Part shown: one piece after another, positions 51,765 to 61,296 of the stretch | How positions within the stretch are numbered: the first letter of the stretch is position 1 | Layout of the letters: each line of letters opens with the position of its first letter | Source of the DNA: Ardenticatenaceae bacterium | Lineage (GTDB): Bacteria; Chloroflexota; Anaerolineae; Promineifilales; Promineifilaceae | Length of the DNA stretch: 64,000 bases | Assembly (NCBI GenBank): GCA_020634315.1 | Contig: JACKBV010000005.1 | Span: 1 to 64,000, forward strand | Reading direction: 5' to 3' | Notes under the pieces: generated by a model | What the model saw: the letters and a program-made list of their open reading frames with translations, nothing else | What the model was told of the DNA's origin: nothing | Databases searched by the model: none | Position numbers and translations under genes: made by a program

Positions 51765-53483
51765 ATGAATCGCAGATATATCCCCCTTTTGACTGCCGGG
51801 ATCGTCGGGTTGATCCTGTTGTTGACGTTGATTCAATGGGCACGCGCTGACCGACAGCCGCTTGTGTTGCGTGAGGCGGAACGGCCGTTTAGCACCGGTT
51901 TTGGCTATGTTGGCTTCTCCTCCTCTGACGATATGGCGATCTTCAACCTGGAAACGGGAGAGGCCTTGCCAGAGATCGATTTGCTGCCAGAAGGCAATTA
52001 CCCCTATGACGTAACCCTGAATCCCGATGAAAGCGAGCTGTGGATTGTCGGTGCCAGTGGCGATGGGGCCATTGTCATTGATACGGCGACCAACAGCATT
52101 AGCCATCATGTCGTCGCCGTTGGCGATTACCCCGTCGATGTTATGTTTAGCAAATACAACGACTACGCGTTCATTGCCAATCGGGACACAGAGACAATCG
52201 CGGTGATGGACACAGCCACATATGCGCTATCGACAACCTTCACCATCTCTTCTGCGCTGGCAACGGCTCCCGATCCGGGGAAAATGGCTTTGAATGCCTG
52301 CACTGGCGACATTTACATTGTGGACTGGTATGATGCCAATTTGTTTGTCATTGATCCGCTGACCGGCGCAACGGTAGACGAAATGGCTCTAGGCGGCAGC
52401 TTGTGGGATTTGGTCCTCAGCCCGGATGCGTCCACCTTGTTTGTCACCGATCGCGGACAAGATCGCGTGCATGTTATTGACACAGCGACCTTCACGGAGA
52501 TCACGAGTGTGCCGACAGGGGATGATCCCTGGGGCATTGACATCACGCCTGATGGCAGCTTGTTGTTTGTCGCCAATGAGGATTCCCACAATGTGACGGT
52601 GATAGACGCCGTGAACAATACTGTTGTGACGACCATTGCTATGCCTGATCTGTCAGCCGATCCGCGCGACCTGGATATTAGCAGTGATGGTGCTTATGCA
52701 TATGTGCCTTCGGGCGATTTGTTCGGCCCAGATGCGGTGTATGTCATTGATACGGCCGTTCTCTCTGTCACCGGCGTCATCACCTTTTCCAACGCCATCC
52801 CTGGCGTCACCGCCAACCCCAATGCCCTGGCCGTCGCGCCAGAGTTAAACAACCTCGATCCGGTTGCCAGCTTCACGGCGACAACGCCGGTCGCTGTGGG
52901 CACGCCCATCCAATTCACGGACACCAGCAGCAACCAGCCCACAAATTGGTTGTGGGATTTTGGCGATGGCCTGGGCAATTCGGCCGTGCAAAACCCGCTG
53001 TATAACTATCTGAATGCGGGCACTTACACTGTGACCTTGACGGTGGGCAATGCCTGCGGCAGCACGCAGTTTCAACTGCCGGTGGAGGTGCTTGGCGAGC
53101 CGCCTGTTTTGAATATTGCGAAAACGGGGCCGGCAACGGCCGTTTCCGGCGCACTCATCACCTATACCCTGACCCTGACCAATGACAGCGCCACACCAGC
53201 CGCTAACGTGGTCATTACCGACCGGCTGCCAATTGGTGCCAGCTATGTGTCCGGTGGCACGCTGGTGGGCGATGAAGTGCAGTGGCAGGTGTCCAACTTG
53301 GGTGGCGGTACGGCCGTTTCTGTGCAATTTACAGTGACCGCAACTGAAACCATCACCAACAGCGCTTATGGAGCCGTTGCTGCTGGCGGTTATGCGGCGC
53401 AAGGGTCACAAGCCGTTGTCACTGTCATCGAAGCAATCAATGAGATGCGCTATGTGTATTTGCCGTTGCTGCAACGGCCGTAA
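51765..53483 (+). CDS. Secreted YVTN beta-propeller, PKD and DUF11 surface protein
   Basis: 572 residues with an N-terminal signal/anchor helix (about 7-27). Residues about 45-360 are YVTN-type propeller repeats (GDYPVDVMFSKYNDYAFIAN, GGSLWDLVLSPDASTLFVTD, GDDPWGIDITPDGSLLFVAN). Then a PKD domain (PVASFTATTPVAVGTPIQFT, WLWDFGDG, YTVTLTVGN; about 365-445) and a DUF11-like repeat (NIAKTGPATAVSGALITYTL, VVITDRLPIGASYVSGG). The C-terminus is RYVYLPLLQRP, the short '-LPLL-' tail. It lies 12 bp before the subtilase gene, so the two are one operon. Confidence 0.88.
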   Translation: MNRRYIPLLTAGIVGLILLLTLIQWARADRQPLVLREAERPFSTGFGYVGFSSSDDMAIFNLETGEALPEIDLLPEGNYPYDVTLNPDESELWIVGASGDGAIVIDTATNSISHHVVAVGDYPVDVMFSKYNDYAFIANRDTETIAVMDTATYALSTTFTISSALATAPDPGKMALNACTGDIYIVDWYDANLFVIDPLTGATVDEMALGGSLWDLVLSPDASTLFVTDRGQDRVHVIDTATFTEITSVPTGDDPWGIDITPDGSLLFVANEDSHNVTVIDAVNNTVVTTIAMPDLSADPRDLDISSDGAYAYVPSGDLFGPDAVYVIDTAVLSVTGVITFSNAIPGVTANPNALAVAPELNNLDPVASFTATTPVAVGTPIQFTDTSSNQPTNWLWDFGDGLGNSAVQNPLYNYLNAGTYTVTLTVGNACGSTQFQLPVEVLGEPPVLNIAKTGPATAVSGALITYTLTLTNDSATPAANVVITDRLPIGASYVSGGTLVGDEVQWQVSNLGGGTAVSVQFTVTATETITNSAYGAVAAGGYAAQGSQAVVTVIEAINEMRYVYLPLLQRP

Positions 53484-53495
53484 AGGAGAGCCATC

Positions 53496-56400
53496 ATGAG
53501 CAGACGATGGGTACTTGGGATTTTGATATGTGCCGCTTTATGGGCGGTGGTCGGGCTGATGCCGACACGCGCCGCCGATTTCGGCTTGAAGCGATTGGCA
53601 AAGCCGTCGTTGCTGGTTCCATTAGACGAAGCACTGCGTGAAAAAGCGGCCAGTAAAATGGATGAAGGGGTGTTGGCGGCATTGCGTGATGGGGAAACGG
53701 CCGTTTCCCTCACCGTCATCGTGCATGTTGGCGGCACGGCCGATCTCAGCGGTGCGGCACGGTTCAGCAGCCGCGCCGCGCAGGGCGCCTACGTCTATGA
53801 AACCCTGCAAACCTTTGCCGCAGCTCGTCAGGCTGACCTGCGTGCAACCTTGCTCGCTGCGCAGCGCAATCGCGCCGTCACCGCTTTCCAGCCCTTCTTC
53901 ATTGTCAATGCGGTTGCCGTCACCGCGCAACCAGACTTGATTTGGCAGCTCGCCTTGCGCGACGATGTAGAAGCGATCACCAGCAACCAGACTTACCAAT
54001 TAGATCGCGAACAAAACACAAATCTCGCCAGCCAGGGATTGCCAACTGTTCCTCTCCAATCTTTGCCTGACGCGCCAAACAGCGCCGAATGGAACATCAT
54101 GCAAATTAATGCGGATGATGTGTGGGCGCAGTATGGCATCACCGGGACAGGCGTGTTAGTCGCCAACATCGACAGTGGCGTGGGCTACACCCATCCGGCT
54201 TTGGTCACACAATATGCTGGCAACCTTGGCGGTGGCGTCTATGACCATGATTTTGTCTGGTATGATGCCACCAGCAATGGCCTCCTTTTTCCATATGATG
54301 ACAACGATCATGGGACGCATACCATGGGCACAATTGTTGGCGGCGATGGCCCTGGCCCGTTTGCCGATGACATTGGTGTGGCTCCGGGGGCGACCTGGAT
54401 GGCCGTCAAAGCATTTACCAGCGATGGCACGGGCACGACCATCGACATTCACGAAGCTTTTGAGTGGGTGCTGGCCCCGTGTCCGGCGGGCATTGCCCCT
54501 GGCGATCCCAGTTGTGACCCGGCACGTGCGCCACAAATCGTCAACAATTCTTGGGGTAGTAACAATGGCGGCCGCACAGAATTTTTGCCTGATGTGCAGG
54601 CGCTGCGTGCGGCCGGTATCTGGCCGGAGTTTAGCGCCGGTAATAATGGGCCGGGCATAGGGACGATTGGCTCCCCGGCCAGTTTTCCCGAAGCGTTTGC
54701 TACCGGCGCTACCGACAGCAGCGATGTCATTGCGTCGTTTTCCAGTCGAGGACCATCGCCGCTGACCGGTGAAACCAAGCCTGATGTTGTGGCGCCAGGG
54801 GTTGGGGTGCGGTCGTCTGTGCCGGGTGGCGGGTATGCTGCCTTTAATGGCACCAGCATGGCCGGGCCGCACAGCAGCGGGCTGGCGGCTTTGTTGCTGA
54901 GCGTTGCCCCTGATCTTGACCTGGATATGCTGGAAGAGGTAATACGCAGTACGGCCGTTGACTTGGGGATTCCTGGCCCGGATATGGATTATGGATACGG
55001 CCGTATCGATGCGCTGCGTGCCGTGCAGCGTGTCGCCGATGCCGGAACATTGGCGGGCACGATACGCGATGCCGCGACATTGTTGCCTTTGTCCGGCGCG
55101 GTTGTGCGTGCTCAGGGAGAGGGGCTGGATGTGTCCGCAACGGCAACCAGCAGCGGCGCTTACACGATGCCATACCTGATTGCCGGGACATACAGCGTGA
55201 CGGTGGGCTATTACGGTTATGAAACTGTGTTGACGACAACGACGATTATTAGCCAGACAACGACCACGTTGGATGCTGATTTGACGCCGCTGCCTCGTTA
55301 TACGCTGTCCGGGCATGTCTACAATGCCATTTCCACGACCATTCCCATCACCCATGCCGTGATTCGCGTCTTGGATACGCCTTTGCCAGCGGTGCCGGTT
55401 GATGACAATGGGTTTTATAGCATGACGGTGGCTGCGGGAACGGCCGTTATCGAGGCCGCCGCCTTTAGTTATGCCACCGGCATCACCGTCACCGACATTT
55501 TCACCCATAGCACGCGCGATTTTTACCTCGATCCGCTGCCGCCTGTTCTGTTAGTGGATGATGACGAAGGGACATTGCGTTCTTACTCGCCGCATGTGCA
55601 ATCCTTTTACTTTGCGGCGTTGGACGCCAATGGCTACAACTACACCTATTGGGACATTGAGGAGTCTGGTTCGCCTGACTTTGACACCATGCGTCAGTAT
55701 GCGGCTGTGGTTTGGTTTGGCGGGGAATACGGCCGTATCAAAGACATCAGCGACGCAGCACAGGCGCAGACAATAATGGATTACCTCGATTTGGGCGGGC
55801 GTTTCTTCTACATTGCGCAAGAGCACACCTTTTACTATGGCGATGACGGCCAGTGTGATACGCCGCGTTGGGGCGGCACTGGCCCTTGTCCCTTCACCGA
55901 GCAATACCTGGGGATTGCCGATTGGATTGAGGATCAGCAAGCCGAAGTGACCTATGGCGTAGCTGGCAATGAGGTTGGCGATGGCCTGGGGCCAATTGTG
56001 ATGGCCTATCCGCCGGGCTTGTTTGACAACAGTGACCACATCACGGGGACGATTCAGGCCAGTCTGGCCTTTTCTGCAACGGATGATCTTCCCTTGGGCG
56101 ATGTCAATGATGTGGCTTACACGGTCATCAGTTCCACCGCGCCTTTCCGCACCATGTTCATGGCGACGCCGCTGGAAGCCATGCCCGCCAATGATGCCGC
56201 TGATGTGATGTATGCTGTCATGCAATGGTTTGGCGTTGCTGGTTTGGCGGAAGGGTTGACGTTGTCGCCGCCACAGGCAACGGCCGTTGGTCTGGCCGGA
56301 GATACGGTGACCTATACGCTGCGTATTCGCAATTTAAGCGCGGTCAGTGACACATTTTCGTTGGCAATCGCCGAATCTGTGTGGCCGACGGCCATTTTGG

Positions 56401-58622
56401 CCGCTGATGGCAGTGCGCCGATTACGCAGCTTGGCCCCATTGCGCCACAAGCAACGGCCGATTTTCTGGTGACTGTCCAAGTGCCCCTGGGTGCGGGGAC
56501 TGGCGCGGAGAGTATCAGCCGTATCCAGGCGGTGTCGCAAAGCGGCACGCCTTTCAATGATGAGAGCGTGCTGACGACGAAGGCACGCATGGTCTACTAC
56601 GCGCTTGATTCCGATCAATGTGATAGTGGCGTGCATTTTGATTGGGTTGATGCCACGGCTGGCGACCGTTGGGATTTGGATGATTCGCCACCGCTGCCAG
56701 AATATGTCCAGGTGCAACTGCCGGAGTCGTTCGTTTTTTACAATCAGTCGTATGATGCCATCTGGATCAATGACCATGCCACCGTTTTGTTTGGCGATGA
56801 CAATTTGTATGATGATGCCTTCCCCTCAGGTGAGCCGCCAATTCCTAACTCGACGATTTTGGATCCAAATGGGGCGATTTACCTCAATTGGGGGACGAGT
56901 TACTGGCATCCGACGTCGCAGCCCCCGGAAACGGCCGTTTACACTTTCCACGACACCAGCCAGGGGCGTAACTGGTTTGTCATCGAATATCACCAATATC
57001 CAAACTTGTTGGGCAGCGGCTACGACACAATGGAAGTAATTCTAGACCTGGACAGCTACGAAATTACCTTGCAATACCAGACAGTCGTTTACCACAACTT
57101 TGCCGTTGTCGGCATCGAAAACCAGACTGGGCTGGAAGGGATTTTGTATGTGAACGATCAGGTTCCGCTGCAAAACATCTTGCACGATGAATTGGCTTTG
57201 CATTTCGGCGTGGGACAGCCGCCAGATGTCTACGAAGTAGCCTTTGTCCCTGCCGAGGCGGCGGCCACCGGCGTGCCCAACAGCACAGTGGAGTATTTGT
57301 TGACGCTGGCGCACACCAGCAACCTAACCGATACCTACGACCTGGAAGTGACCAATGCTGGCTGGCCGACAACGTTGTGGGATGCGACGTTTACCAATCA
57401 GATAGATACGGTGGGGCCATTGACGCCCTGTACACAGGCGCAAGTCGGGGTGCGCGTCGCCCTTCCCGCCGACACGGATTATGTGTTTGATGTTGCTGCT
57501 GTGCGTGCGCGATCACAGTCGAATACATTGTTGGCGGCGCACAGCACGCTGACAACCGACAATGCTGCGCCAGCGGTTGCCGTTGGCCCGGATATGGCCG
57601 GCAGTGTGCCATCCGGGGCTGCCGTGACCTACACAATGACCATCACCAACAGCGGCAATATTACGGACGCATATGATCTGGCTTTGACGGGGTATGAGTG
57701 GCCGGTGCAGTTTGTGCCGGTGGTGACGCAGACGAATGTTTTGCCTCCCGGTGCCAGCGAAGTTGTGACGGTGCAGGTCTCGGTGCCGCCCGATGTGATG
57801 GCGGGGGAGATGGATACGGCCGTTCTCAGTGCCACTTCGCAACAATATCTCACCAGCAGCAACACGGCCTCATTGACAACGACCGCTGCCGTCAACGTTG
57901 CCGTGCAGTGGGAGGAGACGTATCAGGTGCAGACACGCCCGGCGGGGCAGGTTGTCGGCTATTACGTGACAGTGCGCAATCGCGGCAACCTGACCGACAC
58001 GTTCACGTTATACGCGCTGGGTTCTGTGTGGACGGCCTCTTTTTGGGATGACAGCTTTACGCAGCCGCTGACACAAACGCATCCGTTGGCTGCCAATGAG
58101 ACACAGCGCATTGGTGTGCGCGTGCAAATTCCCACTACGGCGGCGTTCCCAGACTTGAACAGTTTGCTGGTGCAGGCACGCTCTGCGCAAGATGAGGCGG
58201 TTTATGCGTGGACGATGTTGGTCACGGCCGTTTCCGGCACAAGTGACGCACAGGTAAGCCCGCTGGGGGCATGGCAAACGGCCGTTTCTGGGGCAACGGT
58301 GACCTACACATTGCATCTGACAAACACGGGCAGCAGCAGTGACACATTCACGTTGGAGCTGCTCGGCAATGAGTGGGCGGTAACTGCGCCGACAACGGTG
58401 GGGCCATTGCTGCCGGGCATGGGAACGGCCGTTTCCCTTGCCGTTACGGTTCCGTCTGATCTCGAATCTGGTTGGGATCAGGTGATTGTTCGTGTGACAG
58501 CGGCTGCGGGAACGGCCGTGGCGCAGTCCAACTTGCTCACGGTTGTGGGCAATGGTGACGAGGAAGAATTGCCGCCACCGCCGCCTGGCTACGCGCTGTA
58601 TTTACCGCTCATTTTGAATTAG
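53496..58622 (+). CDS. Giant secreted subtilisin-like serine protease (S8)
   Basis: 1708 residues, with AAAGGAG before ATG. Signal peptide (about 1-26), an inhibitor-type propeptide (about 30-190), then the S8 domain: Asp in VLVANIDSGVGYTHP (about 226), His in DNDHGTHTMG (about 272), oxyanion Asn in EFSAGNNGPG (about 382) and Ser in FNGTSMAGPH (about 454). After it come a carboxypeptidase-regulatory-like beta domain with a further repeat, a domain starting VLLVDDDEG (about 685-900, the type found C-terminal to such proteases), and several NPCBM-free Ig-like repeats of APHP type (GDTVTYTLRIRNLSAVSDTF, GAAVTYTMTITNSGNITDAY, GATVTYTLHLTNTGSSSDTF). Ends GYALYLPLILN. Probably degrades extracellular protein at the cell surface. 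Many ACGGCCGT sites. Confidence 0.92.
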   Translation: MSRRWVLGILICAALWAVVGLMPTRAADFGLKRLAKPSLLVPLDEALREKAASKMDEGVLAALRDGETAVSLTVIVHVGGTADLSGAARFSSRAAQGAYVYETLQTFAAARQADLRATLLAAQRNRAVTAFQPFFIVNAVAVTAQPDLIWQLALRDDVEAITSNQTYQLDREQNTNLASQGLPTVPLQSLPDAPNSAEWNIMQINADDVWAQYGITGTGVLVANIDSGVGYTHPALVTQYAGNLGGGVYDHDFVWYDATSNGLLFPYDDNDHGTHTMGTIVGGDGPGPFADDIGVAPGATWMAVKAFTSDGTGTTIDIHEAFEWVLAPCPAGIAPGDPSCDPARAPQIVNNSWGSNNGGRTEFLPDVQALRAAGIWPEFSAGNNGPGIGTIGSPASFPEAFATGATDSSDVIASFSSRGPSPLTGETKPDVVAPGVGVRSSVPGGGYAAFNGTSMAGPHSSGLAALLLSVAPDLDLDMLEEVIRSTAVDLGIPGPDMDYGYGRIDALRAVQRVADAGTLAGTIRDAATLLPLSGAVVRAQGEGLDVSATATSSGAYTMPYLIAGTYSVTVGYYGYETVLTTTTIISQTTTTLDADLTPLPRYTLSGHVYNAISTTIPITHAVIRVLDTPLPAVPVDDNGFYSMTVAAGTAVIEAAAFSYATGITVTDIFTHSTRDFYLDPLPPVLLVDDDEGTLRSYSPHVQSFYFAALDANGYNYTYWDIEESGSPDFDTMRQYAAVVWFGGEYGRIKDISDAAQAQTIMDYLDLGGRFFYIAQEHTFYYGDDGQCDTPRWGGTGPCPFTEQYLGIADWIEDQQAEVTYGVAGNEVGDGLGPIVMAYPPGLFDNSDHITGTIQASLAFSATDDLPLGDVNDVAYTVISSTAPFRTMFMATPLEAMPANDAADVMYAVMQWFGVAGLAEGLTLSPPQATAVGLAGDTVTYTLRIRNLSAVSDTFSLAIAESVWPTAILAADGSAPITQLGPIAPQATADFLVTVQVPLGAGTGAESISRIQAVSQSGTPFNDESVLTTKARMVYYALDSDQCDSGVHFDWVDATAGDRWDLDDSPPLPEYVQVQLPESFVFYNQSYDAIWINDHATVLFGDDNLYDDAFPSGEPPIPNSTILDPNGAIYLNWGTSYWHPTSQPPETAVYTFHDTSQGRNWFVIEYHQYPNLLGSGYDTMEVILDLDSYEITLQYQTVVYHNFAVVGIENQTGLEGILYVNDQVPLQNILHDELALHFGVGQPPDVYEVAFVPAEAAATGVPNSTVEYLLTLAHTSNLTDTYDLEVTNAGWPTTLWDATFTNQIDTVGPLTPCTQAQVGVRVALPADTDYVFDVAAVRARSQSNTLLAAHSTLTTDNAAPAVAVGPDMAGSVPSGAAVTYTMTITNSGNITDAYDLALTGYEWPVQFVPVVTQTNVLPPGASEVVTVQVSVPPDVMAGEMDTAVLSATSQQYLTSSNTASLTTTAAVNVAVQWEETYQVQTRPAGQVVGYYVTVRNRGNLTDTFTLYALGSVWTASFWDDSFTQPLTQTHPLAANETQRIGVRVQIPTTAAFPDLNSLLVQARSAQDEAVYAWTMLVTAVSGTSDAQVSPLGAWQTAVSGATVTYTLHLTNTGSSSDTFTLELLGNEWAVTAPTTVGPLLPGMGTAVSLAVTVPSDLESGWDQVIVRVTAAAGTAVAQSNLLTVVGNGDEEELPPPPPGYALYLPLILN

Positions 58623-58630
58623 ATATGGGG

Positions 58631-58667
58631 TTGAGGGACGGCACTCTGTTAAATTGCCGTCCCTCAA
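58631..58667 (+). terminator. Subtilase operon terminator
   Basis: TTGAGGGACGGCA (58631-58643) and TGCCGTCCCTCAA (58655-58667) form a perfect 13-bp stem 9 bp after the stop. Confidence 0.75.
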
Positions 58668-58789
58668 TCAACCTGAATAATGGTCAAAGTTACAAGAATA
58701 CTTCCCGGAGGCTGAGCGGATCAGCAAGCTTTCCATTGCCGCCTCTGGGAGGGTATCTGGTCGGGTTCGTCAACCACCTGGGGGAATGA

Positions 58790-58795
58790 TATAAT
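58790..58795 (+). promoter_or_regulatory. Putative -10 element TATAAT
   Basis: Consensus TATAAT 56 bp upstream of the conserved unknown gene; TTCGTC 18 bp before it is a weak -35. Confidence 0.45.
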
Positions 58796-58850
58796 AGCGC
58801 TCTGAATTGAACCTCAAAAATAGAATTCCCCTTAACAACAGGAGTAGGAT

Positions 58851-60431
58851 GTGATTCAAGCCCAAACCCAAACACCGGAGTATTGGGGGCTAAACTTTAC
58901 GATAAAAAGCTCAGATATTGAGCAAATAAACAACCACTTTTTAGAGGTCGAGCGTCCGCAGACAGCGGATGAGCTTGCTCGTGTGGTGATCGCTCATCGT
59001 GTGAAGGAAGAAGCACGAAATGTACAGCGCCTCCTCTCCGGTCGAACAGTTTATCAACCTAAACGTAAGTATGAGATAAATGAAGAGCTGGTTTTCCCCA
59101 TGTTACAGTTCGCGCATGGTCAGGTTAAGTCTGTGCGTCCGGGTCACAATCCACAATATGGGGAATTTAGTGTGATCGGTGTCGAAATTAATGGCAAAGA
59201 GCGCGAATTTGCAGCCGGGTTGCAGGCTGACCATGTGCTCAATAGTGAAAGCCCCACCGCCATCACGCAAATGGTTGATGTTGACCTGGAGCAGTTATAC
59301 CAGCTATATAGCTATGAAGTTGAGAAGAAGCTTGTCAAAAAGCTTGAGACCTTGCCTGAATTTGTGCGCTTGAGTAATGAATGGTTTATCAAGCCGCTTA
59401 TGCTGGACATCAATATCGGGCATTTGCATCTGGCTGAGGCTATTTTGGAGATAAACGAGGGTGGGCCACTGCCGCCTGCGGAGATTTTGCCTCACCTTGA
59501 TCTTGATGCGAGCAGTGATGTCAGTGTGCGACGCTTTTCGCTCAATTATGCGATGTTGCATGATGATCGGTTTGATGAGATTGCGCCAACTGGTTTGGTA
59601 AGCTGGTTCTTGCGCCGTCTGGAGCCGGAAGATGTGCGCAATGTCCCGGAACGCTTGAAATATACGGCCGTTTCCTATGACCGTGCCTTACTCAGCCCAC
59701 AACTACTGGCCCTGGAACGTGAACTTGACGACGAATGGTCGGAATTGGAACCGGTGGGCACACCAGAACCAACCGTGCTCTCGCTGACCTATCCGCATCG
59801 CCGCTCCGGGACATTGCCGTTAAGCTCGCGCACGCGTCCCTTGTTCCCCACCAGCCGTTCATCACGGCAGCAAATCGTGTTTGTCGATGAAGGCACTGGC
59901 GCCGAAATGACGGGTTGGGTCGTGCAAGATGCCCGCTATGTCTATGGATTGAAAGATTGGTATGAAGAAAATGGCCTGGCAGTAGGTGGCTATATTTATT
60001 TGAAGCCAGCAACAGAATCCGGGAAGGTTATCATCAATTTTGACCGGCGGCGTCCGCAGCGCGAATGGGTGCGTTTGGCAACGGTGTCTGATAACCAAAT
60101 CAAGTTTGAATTGATGCGGCGCTCTATTGGCTGTGGCTACGATGATTTGTTGATTGTGGGCACAGATGTTGTGGCGGCGATGGATGCATTGTGGAAGCGT
60201 ATTGAGTCACATCAACGCTCGGTTTCGTCCCTGTTGGCAGAGATTTTCCCGCAGTTGGCGAGCCTGAATCCGCAGAATACCGTCCACGCAAAAACGCTGT
60301 ACAGTGCTCTAAATATGTTGCGGCGCATACCACCTGGCCCAATTTTTGCTGAATTGGTACGACATCCTGCTTTTCAGCCTGTGGGTGATCATTATTGGCG
60401 TTTTGACAGCAGCCGTTGGCGTGTTGGCTAA
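58851..60431 (+). CDS. Conserved protein of unknown function
   Basis: 526 residues from GTG 58851 (AGGAG upstream). I do not recognise a family. The N-terminal 120 residues alternate helices and strands (TADELARVVIAHRVKEEARN; YEINEELVFPMLQFAHGQVK) and could be a winged-helix domain. The middle is acidic and helical. The C-terminal part (about 345-526) contains IVFVDEGTGAEMTGWVVQDA, a beta-rich stretch with GGYIYLKPATESGKV, and a helical end. No signal peptide or membrane helix. It is followed 70 bp later by a second unknown gene with a winged-helix-like end; the two probably work together, possibly in regulation or DNA maintenance. One ACGGCCGT. Confidence 0.8.
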   Translation: MIQAQTQTPEYWGLNFTIKSSDIEQINNHFLEVERPQTADELARVVIAHRVKEEARNVQRLLSGRTVYQPKRKYEINEELVFPMLQFAHGQVKSVRPGHNPQYGEFSVIGVEINGKEREFAAGLQADHVLNSESPTAITQMVDVDLEQLYQLYSYEVEKKLVKKLETLPEFVRLSNEWFIKPLMLDINIGHLHLAEAILEINEGGPLPPAEILPHLDLDASSDVSVRRFSLNYAMLHDDRFDEIAPTGLVSWFLRRLEPEDVRNVPERLKYTAVSYDRALLSPQLLALERELDDEWSELEPVGTPEPTVLSLTYPHRRSGTLPLSSRTRPLFPTSRSSRQQIVFVDEGTGAEMTGWVVQDARYVYGLKDWYEENGLAVGGYIYLKPATESGKVIINFDRRRPQREWVRLATVSDNQIKFELMRRSIGCGYDDLLIVGTDVVAAMDALWKRIESHQRSVSSLLAEIFPQLASLNPQNTVHAKTLYSALNMLRRIPPGPIFAELVRHPAFQPVGDHYWRFDSSRWRVG

Positions 60432-60501
60432 CTGAGGTGAGGGCAGAGGGCTGGGCGTTCATGTTGCCCAACCTCGCTCTGACAGCTATAGAGGAGTTAC
60501 T

Positions 60502-60948
60502 TTGTCTAGTATTCCACGACCAAAACCAAAGTTGACTATTCCAAAACGACCTGGTCCAGATACCCAGTTTTACATTGATTATGAGTGGTGGGATTCCTCT
60601 AGCCTGGACTTGAAGACGTATTTGTACACACGTCTTTCGCATATTGGTGAGATCAATATTGATCCGGGCATTGAAGAGGTTGACCTGGTTGATGCAAAAA
60701 CGGCAGAAGTGCGCCGGGTTGATGGGTTTCAATACATGGTGCAGGTGTATTTTAGTCAACTGCCGGAAGATTTTATGGCAAGCGCTTCGTTGGTAGATGC
60801 GGTGTTTTGCGTTTTATTGGCAAATGGCAATCAACCCATGACGGCGCGTGAGATTGCAGAGCGGGTGCGTCGTTCTTCCGATGTGATTGTGCGCACTTTT
60901 TCTGGCCCGCGTGTGTATCAGGGTATCCGACCGTTGTTGGATGAATGA
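60502..60948 (+). CDS. Conserved protein of unknown function with wHTH-like C-terminus
   Basis: 148 residues from TTG 60502, with GAGGAG 6 nt upstream. The N-terminus is Pro/Lys-rich (SSIPRPKPKLTIPKRPGPDT), the middle holds the FYIDYEWWDSSSLDLKTYLY stretch, and the end (ANGNQPMTAREIAERVRRSS then DVIVRTFSGPRVYQGIRPLL) looks like a winged helix. Stop overlaps the next gene by 8 bp. Function unknown; linked to the upstream 526-residue protein by position. Confidence 0.75.
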   Translation: MSSIPRPKPKLTIPKRPGPDTQFYIDYEWWDSSSLDLKTYLYTRLSHIGEINIDPGIEEVDLVDAKTAEVRRVDGFQYMVQVYFSQLPEDFMASASLVDAVFCVLLANGNQPMTAREIAERVRRSSDVIVRTFSGPRVYQGIRPLLDE

Positions 60949-61207
60949 GGTGAGGCGGTCGATTGCCGTTGAGGTGCGCCTGTATGGTGTGCTGCGTGAC
61001 TATTATGCAGCGTCGGAACTGGCTCCGCATCGGCCGTTTCTTGTTGACGTAGCCGCCGAGGCGAATGTCGCTGAGGTGGCCGCGCAGTTGATGATACCAG
61101 TTGAGTTGGTAGCGGGTGTGGCGGTAAATGGGGCCACGGCCGATTTGCAAACGTTACTGCACGAAGGTGATCAGGTTCGTCTTTTTCCCCCGTCCACCGG
61201 GGGGTAG
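60941..61207 (+). CDS. MoaD/ThiS-like ubiquitin-fold sulfur carrier
   Basis: 88 residues from ATG 60941 (GTG 60950 is possible). Beta-grasp pattern VEVRLYGVLRDYYAASEL, VNGATADLQTLLHEGDQVRL and the obligatory C-terminal Gly-Gly in FPPSTGG. Such proteins are adenylated and thiocarboxylated at the last Gly to donate sulfur for molybdopterin, thiamine or tRNA. Overlaps the preceding unknown gene. No MoeB/ThiF-type activating enzyme is visible here. Confidence 0.85.
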   Translation: MNEVRRSIAVEVRLYGVLRDYYAASELAPHRPFLVDVAAEANVAEVAAQLMIPVELVAGVAVNGATADLQTLLHEGDQVRLFPPSTGG

Positions 61208-61235
61208 TGTTACTAAATTGTTGACATGTAAAGAT

Positions 61236-61280
61236 AGATTGGGCGGAGAAACGGCCGTTTCTTCACCCAATCTTTCTTCT
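61236..61280 (+). terminator. Terminator with ACGGCCGT at its apex
   Basis: AGATTGGG (61236-61243) pairs with CCCAATCT (61266-61273), the inner GAAACGGCCGTTTC extends the stem, and TTCTTCTTTT follows. Confidence 0.75.
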
Positions 61281-61296
61281 TTTATAGAGGTTTATC

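Noticed and set aside
54156..55508. 450-codon minus-strand frame inside the subtilase gene
   Set aside because: Antisense shadow; the subtilase catalytic domain is on the plus strand at the same place.
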